From Palsa-89 sp963824345 (GTDB lineage: Bacteria; Acidobacteriota; Terriglobia; Bryobacterales; Bryobacteraceae), in NCBI GenBank assembly GCA_963824345.1, contig CAWGOZ010000006.1:558001-622000 (forward strand): DNA of 64,000 nt. Reading direction: 5' to 3'. Below, piece by piece: positions 43,272 to 51,414 of this stretch. The notes under the pieces were generated by a model that did no database searches, had not been told where the DNA came from, and saw only the letters and a list, made by a program, of their open reading frames with translations. The number at the start of each line of letters is the position of its first letter. The stretch's first letter is position 1. Both the position numbers and the translations under genes were made by a program.

Positions 43272-43574
43272 ATGGATGCTGGTTCCCGCGCTGGAAGTCG
43301 GCTTGAGTACGCCGCGCTGGTTTTCACCGTGGCTATCTATGCGTTGGGATTCCTCTTCGCCACCCGTGCGCCCAGCAATATACGCTGGATCATTTGGCCG
43401 CTCGGCGCCAGCATGTTCTTCTTCGGCTTCGCGTTTCTATTGGTAGGTTGGTGGGCGCGGCGAAGTCGATGGCCGTTCGCTAAGCTCCTCCTCTGGAATT
43501 TCGCGATCCTTGCCGTTTTAACAGCAATCGCCGAGTTCGCCGAATGGCGCAAGCGGCGACCAGCTTCCGTTTAG
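43272..43574 (+). CDS. small membrane protein, three helices
   Basis: This encodes 100 residues from the ATG at 43272; a TTG at 43251 would add seven. Three hydrophobic helices are visible (about residues 13-33, 39-61 and 74-92), separated by short basic loops (RRSRWP, WRKRRP). There is no ribosome-binding site, but TATAAT lies just upstream, so leaderless translation is likely. No family recognised. The 3' end overlaps the stop of the convergent glycosyltransferase gene. Confidence 0.6.
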   Translation: MDAGSRAGSRLEYAALVFTVAIYALGFLFATRAPSNIRWIIWPLGASMFFFGFAFLLVGWWARRSRWPFAKLLLWNFAILAVLTAIAEFAEWRKRRPASV

Positions 43575-45397
43575 AGCAAGATTTCCGCCAGTTCTTCGAA
43601 ATTCTTCGGCGTTACCAAATGAAATCGCAGCGACAGGCGAGTGAAGCCGCGTAGCGTGCGGGTCAAGGCGTCGGTGGGGATTTCCGGGCTAGCGAGAAAC
43701 ATACTTCCGGAAGCGATGCGGAACGGAAGCACGCGCCACTCGCGCACCACGCGGCTTGGTAGCGCGCGGGCGATGTTGGTGCTAACCACCCACGGTTCCA
43801 GGCGTCCGGCGGGCAGGCTCTGCTGCAGGCTGAGCGCTTCATATAGCTCGTCTTCGGTGATTATGCCGAGCAGCACCAGGTGCTCGCCCAGGCGCCTCCC
43901 CGGCGGTTGCGTCGCAAGAGCGCGCAGCACGTCGGATTCCTCCGCATAGGCCGAGCCGATTAGAATCTCGCCCAGCTTGCGCTTGTGTTCGATAAGCGCG
44001 CTGCGGGATGGGTAGGCGTGTTCGGTCTTGACCCACACCAGCGGCTGATGGCGGATGCGGGCGCGCACGTAAGAGCGCACGGCTTTCCAGGTGGCGATGG
44101 TATTAATCCAATTGCCGCACACCGAGCGAAGCGGAACAGCGAGAGCGAACATGGTCCCGTAGAGCCGCGCCGAACAGCCCATGCGTACGCCGCTTTGGAC
44201 GATCTGGAACGCGAAGGTGGCCAGCAGCAGTGCGGGATGCAGCGAGTATTTCGCGATACCCCAGGGAGCGCCTGTGCTCCGGGCTGCCGCCCACGTGATT
44301 GCGCCGTAAAGAAAAACGACGTTGCTCAGCAAGCTCAGCGGGTGTCCGAACAGTCCCTTGCGATCGCGCCAGAACCAATAAACCTCGGGCAAGCTGCCGC
44401 GCCAGCCGTGGCGCTCCCAGGACTGCAGTCCAATGCCCAGGATCCAGCGCGAGCGCTGGCGGATGGCGGATCGCATGGTGCGAGGAAAGAATTCGCGCGT
44501 AGCCACGATACCGGCAGCGCGCTTCGTCAGCGGCACGAACTTTTGCCGGCATGCCAGCTTGTGGAGCCGCAAACCGTTCTCGTAATCCTCGGTGAGGCAG
44601 GCCGGCTCGAAGATCAGGTTGTGTTCGGCCATGGCCAGCAATTCGAGCGCGCGGCGCGAGTATCCGGTCCCAACGCCGTTGGACGGGATGAAGCTGTTCA
44701 TGAGCTGGCGCGCGGGCATGTCCTTGAGCTGCCACTCGGCGAACTCGTCGCAATAGATGCCGTGGACCAGATCGCGCAACGGCGTGGGAAGGGGCAGCAC
44801 CGGAATCTGCACCATGTCAAACTCGTCGGCGTAGGCGTTGATCTGGGAGAAGGCCTCCGGATGAATAAGGTCTTCGGCGTCGTGTGTGATCACCAGGTCG
44901 AAGCGGAATTCGTGGTGTTCCTCAAAGAGCAGCATGCGCTGATAAATCCAGTTGAGGCAGTCGGCTTTGGAAGTGGGTCCGTTGTGCGGGCAAACGGCCA
45001 TGTGAACGTGCTGGAATCGGCTTTCGAGCTCACGGATGGCGTCGAGCGTGGGATCGTCGTTGGGGTAAGCGCCGACAAAAAAATGATAGTTCGAGTAGTT
45101 GATGGCGGAGACATTGTGCTCCACCATGCCGGCGATGACGGCGTGTTCGTGCCAGAGCGGGACGAAGATGGCAATGCGCTTTTGGATCGAGACCGGCGCC
45201 CTTGCGCTGGTAGGCTGAGGCCGGCGCGTTAGCAAGCGGTGCTTTAACCAGGCCCACAAGCAGACGCAATCCAGCGCGAGGTCGTCCAGGCCGCTGATGA
45301 GGATGACTAGCGCCAGGGGGAAAAGGCAGCGGGCTACCCAGGCATCGCACTGGGCGAGCACGGGGAGGAGCCAGCCGGAGAAAAGAGCGGAAGTCAC
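43571..45397 (-). CDS. nfrB: NfrB-like membrane glycosyltransferase with GspE_N/MshEN domain
   Basis: This encodes 608 residues. An N-terminal hydrophobic helix (about 23-45) precedes a GT2-like domain (about 75-330) with DLVITHDAEDLIHPEAF holding the DxD-type metal site and the acceptor/catalytic regions TEDYENGL and RQRSRWILG (QxxRW). Three to four helices follow (about 340-430), and residues about 475-600 match the GspE_N/MshEN domain (LGEILIGSAYAEESDVLRAL, GEHLVLLGIITEDELYEALS). This order is that of phage N4 adsorption protein B. In E. coli, NfrB is a c-di-GMP-activated glycosyltransferase making a secreted polysaccharide used as phage receptor. Here no nfrA partner is adjacent. Confidence 0.88.
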   Translation of the reverse strand: MTSALFSGWLLPVLAQCDAWVARCLFPLALVILISGLDDLALDCVCLWAWLKHRLLTRRPQPTSARAPVSIQKRIAIFVPLWHEHAVIAGMVEHNVSAINYSNYHFFVGAYPNDDPTLDAIRELESRFQHVHMAVCPHNGPTSKADCLNWIYQRMLLFEEHHEFRFDLVITHDAEDLIHPEAFSQINAYADEFDMVQIPVLPLPTPLRDLVHGIYCDEFAEWQLKDMPARQLMNSFIPSNGVGTGYSRRALELLAMAEHNLIFEPACLTEDYENGLRLHKLACRQKFVPLTKRAAGIVATREFFPRTMRSAIRQRSRWILGIGLQSWERHGWRGSLPEVYWFWRDRKGLFGHPLSLLSNVVFLYGAITWAAARSTGAPWGIAKYSLHPALLLATFAFQIVQSGVRMGCSARLYGTMFALAVPLRSVCGNWINTIATWKAVRSYVRARIRHQPLVWVKTEHAYPSRSALIEHKRKLGEILIGSAYAEESDVLRALATQPPGRRLGEHLVLLGIITEDELYEALSLQQSLPAGRLEPWVVSTNIARALPSRVVREWRVLPFRIASGSMFLASPEIPTDALTRTLRGFTRLSLRFHLVTPKNFEELAEILL

Positions 45398-45461
45398 CCG
45401 GTATGGTAGTGGATCGGCAAGGGAAACCTCGCACTAGAACAGGCAATTTAAAACCGATGGA

Positions 45462-46190
45462 TTAGCGCGGTAGCGGGGGCGCGTTCGGATTCGGGCCATG
45501 AAAAAGCTTATGCTTCACGTCCGGCCAGAATTCCTTCAACACCTGCGAAACGGCATCGATGCCGATCTGCTCGCCCAGTTTTTCTACGTTGTCGCCGACA
45601 TCCCGGCTGTCGGGATAGTAAAGGTTGGAGATGGCTGTGCCAGTCGCATTGCCAAGGAGTTCCGAGAAGTTGAAGCGCGTGCCTCCGGCGTCCGTGCGGG
45701 TCACGAAAACGCGCGTTGCGGCGTAAAAGGCGCGCGACCGGGCGCTGCCGTATCCGCGCCGAAAATAGCGCGGATCTTCGCGCAGGATGCTCGGGAAGAT
45801 AGACTCCGTCATCATGTTGCCGATGGCTTGGTCGGCATAGGAAGTTCCGACGCGCCGTCCGTAGCCAGCCCATCCCTGGCCGAACTCCGGATGGGCATTG
45901 CTCAGCTGCCCTTCGGCCGCAATGACGGCAGCCAAGCCCAGCAGCGGATAGTCGAAGGAATCCTTGACGCCGATGGTGAACTTCTGTTTGACGGTGATCG
46001 GCATGTAGACCGCCATCGCGTTGGCGGTCCGGTAATTGGGCAGCACGCCGAAAATGCGCTTGTCGGGCGGCGGGGGTTCAGTTTGACCGGGTTGCAGAGG
46101 GGGTGGGGTAGCCGCCGGTTCGGTACTTTGAGCCAAGGCGAATCCGGTTGCCAGCAAAACCACCAGTAGACATCGAGGGCATAACTTCAT
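45462..46190 (-). CDS. secreted protein of unknown function, acidobacterial type
   Basis: This encodes 242 residues from the ATG at 46190; the frame is open to 46238. A signal peptide (KLCPRCLLVVLLATGFALAQ) is followed by a proline-rich linker (EPAATPPPLQPGQTEPPPPD). The body has conserved-looking blocks (RIFGVLPNYRTANAM, SFDYPLLGLAAVIAAEGQLS, YADQAIGNMMTESIFPSILR) and a tail rich in proline. Similar proteins are common in acidobacterial genomes but have no assigned role as far as I know. It lies about 65 bases from the glycosyltransferase start on the same strand. Confidence 0.6.
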   Translation of the reverse strand: MKLCPRCLLVVLLATGFALAQSTEPAATPPPLQPGQTEPPPPDKRIFGVLPNYRTANAMAVYMPITVKQKFTIGVKDSFDYPLLGLAAVIAAEGQLSNAHPEFGQGWAGYGRRVGTSYADQAIGNMMTESIFPSILREDPRYFRRGYGSARSRAFYAATRVFVTRTDAGGTRFNFSELLGNATGTAISNLYYPDSRDVGDNVEKLGEQIGIDAVSQVLKEFWPDVKHKLFHGPNPNAPPLPR

Positions 46191-46325
46191 GAGCAATGAT
46201 GAAATGGACGCGGACCGGAGAGCGGCCTTTGATTCCATTGTACAAGGTTGGGGACGCCGGACGAGCGGATTGGTTGCGAACTTTACCTTACGTTAAGGAA
46301 TGCCGGGCCGGCTGGGAGCCTGGTC

Positions 46326-47294
46326 TCAGGGCTTCAGCGATGCCGTGTACGCCACGATGTCGAGCAATTCTTCCTCGCTCAAATTGGCGACAACGGGCTT
46401 CATCAGTTGCGTCCACGGGCCGTTGCGGGCGCCTTGCTGCATGTCATACATTTGCCGCATCAGATAGCTGGGTGAACGCCCCGCGATTCCCGGCACCGGG
46501 CCAAGGCCCTCCAGATTCGCTCCATGGCAAGCGGCGCAGCGCGTGGTTTTGGCGCCCTTGGTAGCCAGCGCCTCGCCCTTCTTGATACTGCCGACCGGCA
46601 CGTACGCGAAGAAGCCGGAATGATCGTCGCGAAGCACTTCGGTGGCTTCCGCATTTTTCGGTGTTTCCAAAATGCGCTTGCCTAGCGGCTCCTTCTCGGT
46701 GCCCTCCACCAGGAACATGCCGTTATTGTTCTTCGTCTTCGGGACCGTGTTGGTTTCGACCACTTCGATCCAGGGGGTCCACTTCATGGAGCCAAAGTAC
46801 TCGGCGGCGGCCTTGATCTCTTCGTCGGTCATTCCCTTGGCGAAGGCGGCCATGAGTTTCGCATTGTTTTTGCGGGGCTCGGCGCTTTTGCGCAGGCCGT
46901 TCTTGAAATCGTTCATGGTCTGGATGAAATACTCCACCGGCAAACCCGAAACACCCGCGTTTTCCTGCCTGCCCTTGCCGTTGGGGTAATGGCACAGCCC
47001 GCACGCCCATACGTCCGGCTTCTTGCCGTGGGCCACGATGTCGGGCATGGCCGGATGGTCGCTTGGATACCAATCGGCGGGCCCGAAGCGGTCCGAGATT
47101 TGTGCGCGAGTAAATGCACCGGAGCTGCCAGGAAGGTGTTTCACGCTGGTGTCGGGCGCGGGCGGCGTGGTCCCGGCAGGCGGCGCGGGCGGAATGGCGT
47201 AGGCCCACGGAATCGGCTCGGTGGATGCCGCGAATACACCGACCGCCAACACGGAGGCAAGAGCAATGATCACAACGCTGAACATGGTCCTCAT
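46326..47294 (-). CDS. secreted dihaem cytochrome c
   Basis: This encodes 322 residues. The ATG at 47294 has AAGGAG five bases upstream, which decides the start over 47312. A signal peptide (RTMFSVVIIALASVLAVGVF) ends near AAS. Two haem motifs are present: CGLCH (about residue 100) and CAACH (about residue 255), each followed by a cytochrome c fold with PVEYF and PSYLMRQ methionine-side helices. The repeated PVEYFIQTMNDFKNG / SYLMRQMYDMQQG pattern marks two homologous cytochrome c553-like domains. It is a candidate electron acceptor for the periplasmic PQQ or GMC dehydrogenases in the window; that pairing is inferred. Confidence 0.85.
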   Translation of the reverse strand: MRTMFSVVIIALASVLAVGVFAASTEPIPWAYAIPPAPPAGTTPPAPDTSVKHLPGSSGAFTRAQISDRFGPADWYPSDHPAMPDIVAHGKKPDVWACGLCHYPNGKGRQENAGVSGLPVEYFIQTMNDFKNGLRKSAEPRKNNAKLMAAFAKGMTDEEIKAAAEYFGSMKWTPWIEVVETNTVPKTKNNNGMFLVEGTEKEPLGKRILETPKNAEATEVLRDDHSGFFAYVPVGSIKKGEALATKGAKTTRCAACHGANLEGLGPVPGIAGRSPSYLMRQMYDMQQGARNGPWTQLMKPVVANLSEEELLDIVAYTASLKP

Positions 47295-47438
47295 AGAAGC
47301 TCCTTGTGACACTAGTGGGAGATCATATCATAAGGTGCTGGGGTGGATGGGGGCAGACCGTCACCCACGCTCTGTTCAACTCCTGCCGCAAGGGGGAAAA
47401 CCCATTTGTGATATCCGTTCCCGTGTTGGCGATACGGT

Positions 47439-47458
47439 TGCCATATGCTAGTTTGGCA
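47439..47458 (+). promoter_or_regulatory. inverted repeat at the antitoxin start, putative operator
   Basis: The arms TGCCA (47439-47443) and TGGCA (47454-47458) are separated by ten bases and end two bases before the antitoxin ATG at 47461. The position fits autoregulation by the toxin-antitoxin complex. The arms are only five bases, so chance is possible. Confidence 0.3.
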
Positions 47459-47460
47459 GT

Positions 47461-47697
47461 ATGACGCTCGAAACCATCAAGGAAGCGATCAAGCATCTGC
47501 CGGAAGAGGAGCGACGGAAGCTCGCCGGCTGGTTTCAGGGGCTGGAAGAAGCGGCATGGGATGCGGATCTGAAACGGGATTTTGCTCCGGGTGGCAAGGG
47601 TGAACGGCTGGCGACGGAGATCCGCCGGGAGATCTCTGAAGGCAAGGCCAGGCCTCTCGAGGAAGGCCTTGCAAAGCGACGCCGCTCCCATTCGTGA
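47461..47697 (+). CDS. addiction-module antitoxin-like protein
   Basis: This encodes 78 residues. The N-terminal helix-rich part TLETIKEAIKHLPEEERRKL then AGWFQGLEEAAWDADLKRDF matches the stand-alone antitoxins paired with RelE-like repressors, whose family has 'LPEEE..RF..WF..F....WD'. The C terminus is basic (AKRRRSHS). It overlaps the following toxin gene by four bases (GTGA). The protein appears complete. Confidence 0.7.
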   Translation: MTLETIKEAIKHLPEEERRKLAGWFQGLEEAAWDADLKRDFAPGGKGERLATEIRREISEGKARPLEEGLAKRRRSHS

Positions 47698-47888
47698 CCT
47701 TTCATTCGCTGGCCCTTCCTCGGTTTTGGAGTCTCTACGACCAGCTGCCGGTGGAGATTCAGGCTCAGGCCGACAAGCGGTACGCGCTGTTTTCCCAAAA
47801 TCCTTCGCATCCCTCGTTGCGGTTCAAGCAGGTTGGACCCTTCTGGTCAGTCCGCGTCTCATATTCCTACCGGGCCAGGCGAAAATGA
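47694..47888 (+). CDS. RelE-like toxin, C terminus lost or frameshifted
   Basis: A GTG start overlaps the antitoxin stop. Residues 1-60 match the RelE/translational-repressor family: PRFWSLYDQLPVEIQAQADK, LFSQNPSHPSLRFKQVG and PFWSVRVSYSYRA. The frame then ends early (ARRK stop at 47886-47888), giving only 64 residues against about 85-90 for the family. The next frame over, from about 47880, reads ENDLTALDAYWLGLIDEVIG, which resembles the missing final strand, and runs on to 48027. So a one-base shift near 47877-47882 may have truncated it. Some key C-terminal residues are lost, so toxicity is doubtful. The region 48028-48136 holds no gene. Confidence 0.6.
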   Translation: MTFHSLALPRFWSLYDQLPVEIQAQADKRYALFSQNPSHPSLRFKQVGPFWSVRVSYSYRARRK

Positions 47889-48136
47889 CCTGACAGCTTT
47901 GGATGCCTACTGGCTTGGATTAATTGATGAAGTGATCGGGGCAGGACTCGACTCGCTAAGAGTGATAACCGAAACCGAGCCAGACCCGGAACCGCCTAGC
48001 GATCCCGCTCCCGCGCCTGCTCTCTAACCTCAACCAACTTTTAGCGGACTACCCGGACGGGCGCAAGCGCCCCAGTCGATTACACTCTCAGTATATCGCT
48101 TTGTGTGATTAGTTCGAGAGCGACTTGTTTCGAAAC

Positions 48137-49012
48137 CTACCCGCTTTTCACCAACTCCAAAAACGCTTTCGCGGCATGGCTCAGGCTCCGCTTGGCGGGA
48201 CTAACCAGCCGGATTTTGCGGTCGACCGTGAGTTCCTTCACCTTGATCTCGCGCAGCGCGTCCTGTGCAACGTCCTGCTCCACGCACATGTGCGGCAGAA
48301 ACGCCACGCCTTCGTTGCGCTGGACCATCAGGCGGATGGTCTCCACAGTCGGCATCTCCACGTCCATATTCAGCGGAACCTTGTGGCGCTGGAACTCCTT
48401 GAGCACCACGTCACGATAGGGCGATAGTACATAGTGCGCGATAAATGTTTCCATCCCCAGTTCGCTGATGGACACCTTGGCGCGCGTGGCGAAGCGATGC
48501 TGGGGGGAAACCACGAACGCCAGGTGATCGGTATAAATCACCATGGAATGCAGGCGCTCGTCCTCCGGGTCGTAGCTGATCACGCCGAGCTCGAGATCGC
48601 CGTCGATCAGCTGCGATGGAATCTTGCTGGATAACGAACGGCGCACCTGTACTTTCACCTTGGGATAGAGCCGCCGATAGCGTTCGATGTGCCCCAGCAA
48701 GTACAGCGAAGTGGATTCGTTGGCGCCCACAATCAGGCGGCCGGCCGAATTATCCCGCAGTTCGGCCAGCGCGTTCTCGAGATCGGCCGAGAGGTTTTCG
48801 AAGCGGCGGGCGTAATCGAAGACGATGCGGCCGGCATCGGTGAGCAGCAACTCCTTGCCCGAGCGATCGATCAGCTTTTCTTGCAGATCGGCTTCCAGCT
48901 TCTGGATTGCGAGCGAGATGGCGGGCTGGGTCCGGAGCATCTTTTCAGCGGCGCGGGAGAAGCTTTTCTCCGACGCCACGGTGGCGAAGACCTTGAGCGG
49001 ATACAGTTCCAT
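48137..49012 (-). CDS. LysR-family transcriptional regulator
   Basis: This encodes 291 residues, standard LysR length. The N-terminal winged helix-turn-helix (residues 1-60) reads LKVFATVASEKSFSRAAEKM then QPAISLAIQKLEADLQEKLI. The inducer-binding domain (about 90-291) follows, with GRLIVGANESTSLYLLG and PHMCVEQDVAQDALREI. It is transcribed divergently from leuABCD across about 100 bases, the classic place for a LysR regulator of the adjacent operon. Whether it senses an intermediate such as isopropylmalate is inferred from position; LeuO/IlvY-type regulators are other options. Confidence 0.92.
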   Translation of the reverse strand: MELYPLKVFATVASEKSFSRAAEKMLRTQPAISLAIQKLEADLQEKLIDRSGKELLLTDAGRIVFDYARRFENLSADLENALAELRDNSAGRLIVGANESTSLYLLGHIERYRRLYPKVKVQVRRSLSSKIPSQLIDGDLELGVISYDPEDERLHSMVIYTDHLAFVVSPQHRFATRAKVSISELGMETFIAHYVLSPYRDVVLKEFQRHKVPLNMDVEMPTVETIRLMVQRNEGVAFLPHMCVEQDVAQDALREIKVKELTVDRKIRLVSPAKRSLSHAAKAFLELVKSG

Positions 49013-49116
49013 AAGCCGGCGTTATGCTATGATTATATCTTATCCTGAGTGCTTGAATTATAAATTTGCCAAATCCAGGCGACCCCGGCATAATGGGTAG
49101 CGAACAGGGAGGACAC
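49013..49116 (+). promoter_or_regulatory. AT-rich divergent control region between lysR and leuA
   Basis: This 104-base region holds an AT-rich core (TATGATTATATCTTATCC, about 49031-49048, then TTGAATTATAAATTTG at about 49052-49067). ATTATA appears twice, about 20 bases apart. The core would fit -10 elements in both directions and a LysR T-N11-A operator, though I could not choose one exact box. AGGGAGG lies just before the leuA ATG (49117). No leader peptide or riboswitch was recognised. Confidence 0.4.
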
Positions 49117-50289
49117 ATGGCCAATCGAGTCTACATCTTCGACACCACCCTCCGCGATGGTGAACAATCGCCGGGCTGCAGCATGACCGTACCCGAGAAG
49201 CTGCAACTGGCGCGAAAACTGGTGGAGCTGGGCGTCGACATCCTCGAAGCCGGCTTCCCGATCGCCTCCGAGGGTGATTTTGAGGCGGTGGACGCGGTGA
49301 GCCGTGAGTTCTCCTGGGTTCAAGTGGCGGCGCTGGCACGGGCCAATACACTGGACGTGGAGCGCGCGGCGGCATCGCTGAAACACGCCCGACGGCCGAG
49401 GATTCACACCTTCCTTGCGACCAGCGAAATTCACCTCAAATACAAGCTGAAGAAATCGCAGCAGCAGATTCTGGATGAAGCGGTGGCGGCCGTGGAGCTG
49501 GCCCGGAAGTATACCGACGACGTGGAGTTTTCAGCCGAGGACGCCACGCGAACCGACTGGGATTATCTGGAGCAGATTTCGCGCGCGGTGGTGGCCGCCG
49601 GGGCGCGGACCGTGAACCTGCCCGACACGGTTGGATATTCGATACCGGAGGAATACGGCGCGTTGATCGGGCGCATGGTGCGGGCCTTGGGCGATAGCGC
49701 CATCGTGAGCGTGCATTGTCACGACGACCTGGGGCTGGCGGTGGCGAACTCGATTGCGGCAGTGCAAGCGGGCGCGCGCCAAATCGAGTGCACCATCAAT
49801 GGCATTGGCGAGCGGGCGGGCAACGCGTCGCTCGAAGAGATTGTGATGGCGTTCAAGACGCGCGGCGATCGGCTTCCGTTCGAGACCAAGATCGTGACCG
49901 AACATATTTTCGCGGCCAGCCAGCTTTTGTCCCGGACCATCACCTTCGGGCCGCAACCGAACAAGGCGATTGTCGGCGATAACGCGTTCGCGCACGAAGC
50001 GGGGATTCATCAGGACGGATACTTGAAGGAGCGCACCACGTACGAGATCATCGACCCGAAAAGCGTGGGCGTGCCGGAAAGCAAGCTGGTGCTGGGCAAG
50101 CACAGCGGCCGGCATGCGTTGCACAAGCGCGCCGAGGACCTCGGATTCGAGCTCGAAAAAACCGAGCTGGATGTGCTCTACCATCGCTTCACGTCCTTGG
50201 CGGATCGCAAGAAGGGCGTGAGCAACGACGAGATCCTGGCGCTGGTGCACGAAGTGGTTGGCGCGAAGGCGGCAGCCGCGAACGACTGA
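49117..50289 (+). CDS. leuA: 2-isopropylmalate synthase, catalytic domain only
   Basis: This encodes 390 residues from the ATG at 49117 (AGGGAGGACAC upstream). The HMGL-like TIM barrel matches LeuA: DTTLRDGEQSPGCSM at the N terminus and HCHDDLGLAVANSIAAVQAG with the metal-binding histidines. It condenses acetyl-CoA and 2-oxoisovalerate to 2-isopropylmalate, the first step of leucine synthesis. Typical bacterial LeuA is about 510-520 residues. This one ends soon after the LGKHSGRHALHKRAEDLG linker, so the C-terminal leucine-binding regulatory domain is missing. leuB begins only 42 bases later, and no continuation in another frame is visible, so the short form is genuine. It could also be a related citramalate or homocitrate synthase, but the leuBCD context favours leuA. 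Confidence 0.93.
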   Translation: MANRVYIFDTTLRDGEQSPGCSMTVPEKLQLARKLVELGVDILEAGFPIASEGDFEAVDAVSREFSWVQVAALARANTLDVERAAASLKHARRPRIHTFLATSEIHLKYKLKKSQQQILDEAVAAVELARKYTDDVEFSAEDATRTDWDYLEQISRAVVAAGARTVNLPDTVGYSIPEEYGALIGRMVRALGDSAIVSVHCHDDLGLAVANSIAAVQAGARQIECTINGIGERAGNASLEEIVMAFKTRGDRLPFETKIVTEHIFAASQLLSRTITFGPQPNKAIVGDNAFAHEAGIHQDGYLKERTTYEIIDPKSVGVPESKLVLGKHSGRHALHKRAEDLGFELEKTELDVLYHRFTSLADRKKGVSNDEILALVHEVVGAKAAAAND

Positions 50290-50331
50290 GCCGCGACCAA
50301 AGGGAGCCGGAACGCGGGCGCGAAATAGAAC

Positions 50332-51414
50332 ATGCAACTCAATATATTGATCCTCCCCGGTGACGGGATCGGCACCGAGGTCACGCGCGAAGCCGTTAAA
50401 GTACTGCACAAGGTAGCCGGCAAATTCCATCACGAGCCGGTTCTGAGCGAAGGCTTGCTGGGCGGAATTGCGATTCACAAGACCGGCGGCCCGCTGCCCC
50501 GGGAGACCATCGATCTGGCCTTGAAAGCCGATGCGACTCTGATGGGCGCGGTGGGACTGCCAGAATTCGACAACGTCGCACCCGACAAACGCCCCGAAAG
50601 GGGCCTGCTCGGTATCCGCAAGGTGCTGGGCGTGTTCGCGAACCTGCGGCCGGTGCGATCCTATAAGGCTCTGCTCGATTCCTCGCCGCTCAAGAACGCG
50701 TTGGTGGACGGCACCGATATGATCATCGTGCGCGAGCTCACTGGTGGCATTTACTACGGGACCCCGCGCGGAATTTTCGGAACGGGCGCCGAGGAGCATG
50801 CGGTGAACACTCTCGCGTATACGCGGCCGGAGATCGAGCGCGTGTCGCGCGTAGCGTTTCGCCTGGCGCAGAACCGGCGCAAGAAGGTGACCAGCGTCGA
50901 TAAGTCGAACGTGATCGAGACCTCGCAGTTGTGGCGCAAAGTGATCATCGAAGTTGCCCGGGAATTTCCCGACGTGGAGCTGGATCATTTGCTGGTGGAC
51001 ACGGCCTCGATGCAACTAGTCTTGAATCCGCGGCGTTTTGACGTATTGGTCACGGAGAATATGTTTGGCGACATTCTCAGCGACGAGGGAGCGGTGCTGG
51101 CGGGTTCCATTGGGATGTTGCCCTCGGCGTCGTTGGGCGACAGGAAGCCGTCCGGCGCTTGGGTTGGTTTGTATGAGCCGGTGCACGGTTCGGCGCCCGA
51201 CATCGCGGGCCAGAACAAGGCCAATCCGTTCGGCGCCATCGGGTCGGTGGCCGCGATGCTCGAATACAGTTTCGGGCTAAAGGACGAGGCGGCGGCGGTG
51301 AATCGCGCGGTGGAAGAAGTTCTTAACTCGGGCCGGGTGACGGCGGATTTGAAACCCTCGGGCCGGCCGGCGACAACTTCAGAAGTAGGAGACGCAGTAG
51401 CGGAAGCGATATGA
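50332..51414 (+). CDS. leuB: 3-isopropylmalate dehydrogenase
   Basis: This encodes 360 residues. It matches LeuB: NILILPGDGIGTEVTREAVK at the N terminus, RELTGGIYYGTPRG, SVDKSNVIETSQLW and the metal-site block MFGDILSDEGAVLAGSIGML with EPVHGSAPDIAGQNKANPFG. It oxidatively decarboxylates 3-isopropylmalate with NAD+ to 2-oxoisocaproate. It overlaps leuC by ATGA. Length and motifs are typical and no residue of the active site appears altered. Confidence 0.96.
   Translation: MQLNILILPGDGIGTEVTREAVKVLHKVAGKFHHEPVLSEGLLGGIAIHKTGGPLPRETIDLALKADATLMGAVGLPEFDNVAPDKRPERGLLGIRKVLGVFANLRPVRSYKALLDSSPLKNALVDGTDMIIVRELTGGIYYGTPRGIFGTGAEEHAVNTLAYTRPEIERVSRVAFRLAQNRRKKVTSVDKSNVIETSQLWRKVIIEVAREFPDVELDHLLVDTASMQLVLNPRRFDVLVTENMFGDILSDEGAVLAGSIGMLPSASLGDRKPSGAWVGLYEPVHGSAPDIAGQNKANPFGAIGSVAAMLEYSFGLKDEAAAVNRAVEEVLNSGRVTADLKPSGRPATTSEVGDAVAEAI

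Noticed and set aside
49013..49116. Leucine attenuator or T-box/riboswitch before leuA
   Set aside because: The region is only about 100 bases, has no Leu-rich leader peptide, no T-box sequence and no terminator hairpin.
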